NCBI RefSeq assembly: GCF_046237015.1
Contig: NZ_JBJYIN010000012.1
Coordinates: 62,001-126,000 of the forward strand
Source: JBJYIN01 sp046237015
GTDB lineage: Bacteria; Pseudomonadota; Gammaproteobacteria; Enterobacterales; Enterobacteriaceae
Direction: 5' to 3'
DNA: 64,000 bases
Position 1 is the stretch's first letter; each line of letters begins with the position of its first letter. The translations under genes and the position numbers were made by a program. Below, in pieces: positions 63,836 through 64,000 of the stretch. The notes under the pieces were generated by a model, which was given only the letters and a program-made list of their open reading frames with translations, had not been told where the DNA came from and made no database searches.

Positions 63836-64000
63836 ATGAATAGCTATCCGCAACTACGCTTCGGCGTAATCGGGATTGATCATCGTCACATTTTTGATCA
63901 GGTTCAGAGCTTGCTTGATATCGGCGCAGAATGTGCTGGCTATTACCAATGTGGCCCCGCCGTCACAGAGGAGGGATTTACTAAGCGGTTCCCTCAAATT
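63836..64000 (+). CDS. Gfo/Idh/MocA-family oxidoreductase, N-terminus only (runs off window)
   Basis: An ATG at 63836, with AGGAG seven bases upstream, opens a frame that stays open for 55 codons to the window edge. The start, MNSYPQLRFGVIGIDHRHIF, followed by a helix with SLLDIGAE, matches the beginning of the Rossmann domain of Gfo/Idh/MocA NAD(P)-dependent sugar and inositol dehydrogenases, in the variant with GIDHRH after the first strand. It is divergent from the LacI-type gene at 62700-63713, which is its likely regulator. Substrate unknown. Confidence 0.72.
   Translation, partial: MNSYPQLRFGVIGIDHRHIFDQVQSLLDIGAECAGYYQCGPAVTEEGFTKRFPQI

Noticed and set aside
57915..64000. A second attachment site (copy of the tRNA-Phe 3' end) closing an island
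   Set aside because: Only an 8-base match (GGTTCGAT near 58040) was found, too short to be an att repeat.

Overview
The window looks like chromosomal DNA of a plant-associated enterobacterium, most probably Pectobacterium (soft-rot Pectobacteriaceae). The gene order follows the E. coli 61-67 min region: ygdI-csdA-csdE-tcdA-mltA-metZW-amiC-argA-recDB-ptrA-recC-ppdCBA, then thyA-lgt-ptsP-rppH-mutH-ygdQ-ygdR-tas, then yggN-yggL-trmB-mutY-yggX-mltC-speC-pheV. Accessory genes sit between these conserved blocks. A KdgM-type oligogalacturonate porin points to a pectinolytic lifestyle. The species is not fixed by this sequence.

Layout. Positions 1-7023 hold the end of ygdI, the CsdA/CsdE sulfur-transfer pair with TcdA, the KdgM-like porin, mltA, two tandem initiator tRNAs and amiC. 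argA (7436-8767) carries two ARG boxes over its promoter. A sugar-acid island follows (8874-13040): an MFS transporter, an L-talarate/galactarate dehydratase and a LacI-type regulator with repeated operator-like sites. It separates argA from recD, which are neighbours in E. coli. The recD-recB-ptrA-recC genes and a four-gene minor-pseudopilin cluster form one long minus-strand operon (13078-26865).

A long AT-rich spacer leads into the inducible ornithine decarboxylase module: the 34-codon leader peptide speFL (27520-27624, GTG start), speF and potE. This module lies between ppdA and thyA. Next come thyA-lgt and ptsP-rppH on the minus strand. The rppH-mutH spacer holds clustered DnaA boxes at the place where E. 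coli has DARS2, the DnaA-reactivating locus. mutH, ygdQ, ygdR and tas follow.

Positions 40388-47529 form a second accessory cluster: a DcuC-type C4-dicarboxylate carrier, a MetC-like PLP lyase, a fumarase/aspartase-superfamily lyase, an MmgE/PrpD protein and a HexA/LrhA-like LysR regulator. The combination suggests breakdown of a fumarate adduct such as an aminodicarboxylate or S-succinyl compound; this is a hypothesis. The conserved block yggN to mltC follows, then a DUF2628 protein, a solitary Tm-1-like (UPF0261) protein with a divergent TetR regulator, and constitutive-type speC.

The tRNA-Phe gene (57839-57914) carries a broken P4-type integrase just downstream, the scar of an integrated island. 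The right end (58337-64000) is accessory: a MalY/PatB aminotransferase with an NhaC antiporter, a MelR regulator without melAB in view, a LacI regulator, and the start of a Gfo/Idh/MocA oxidoreductase that runs off the window. No CRISPR array, intact insertion sequence or prophage was seen.
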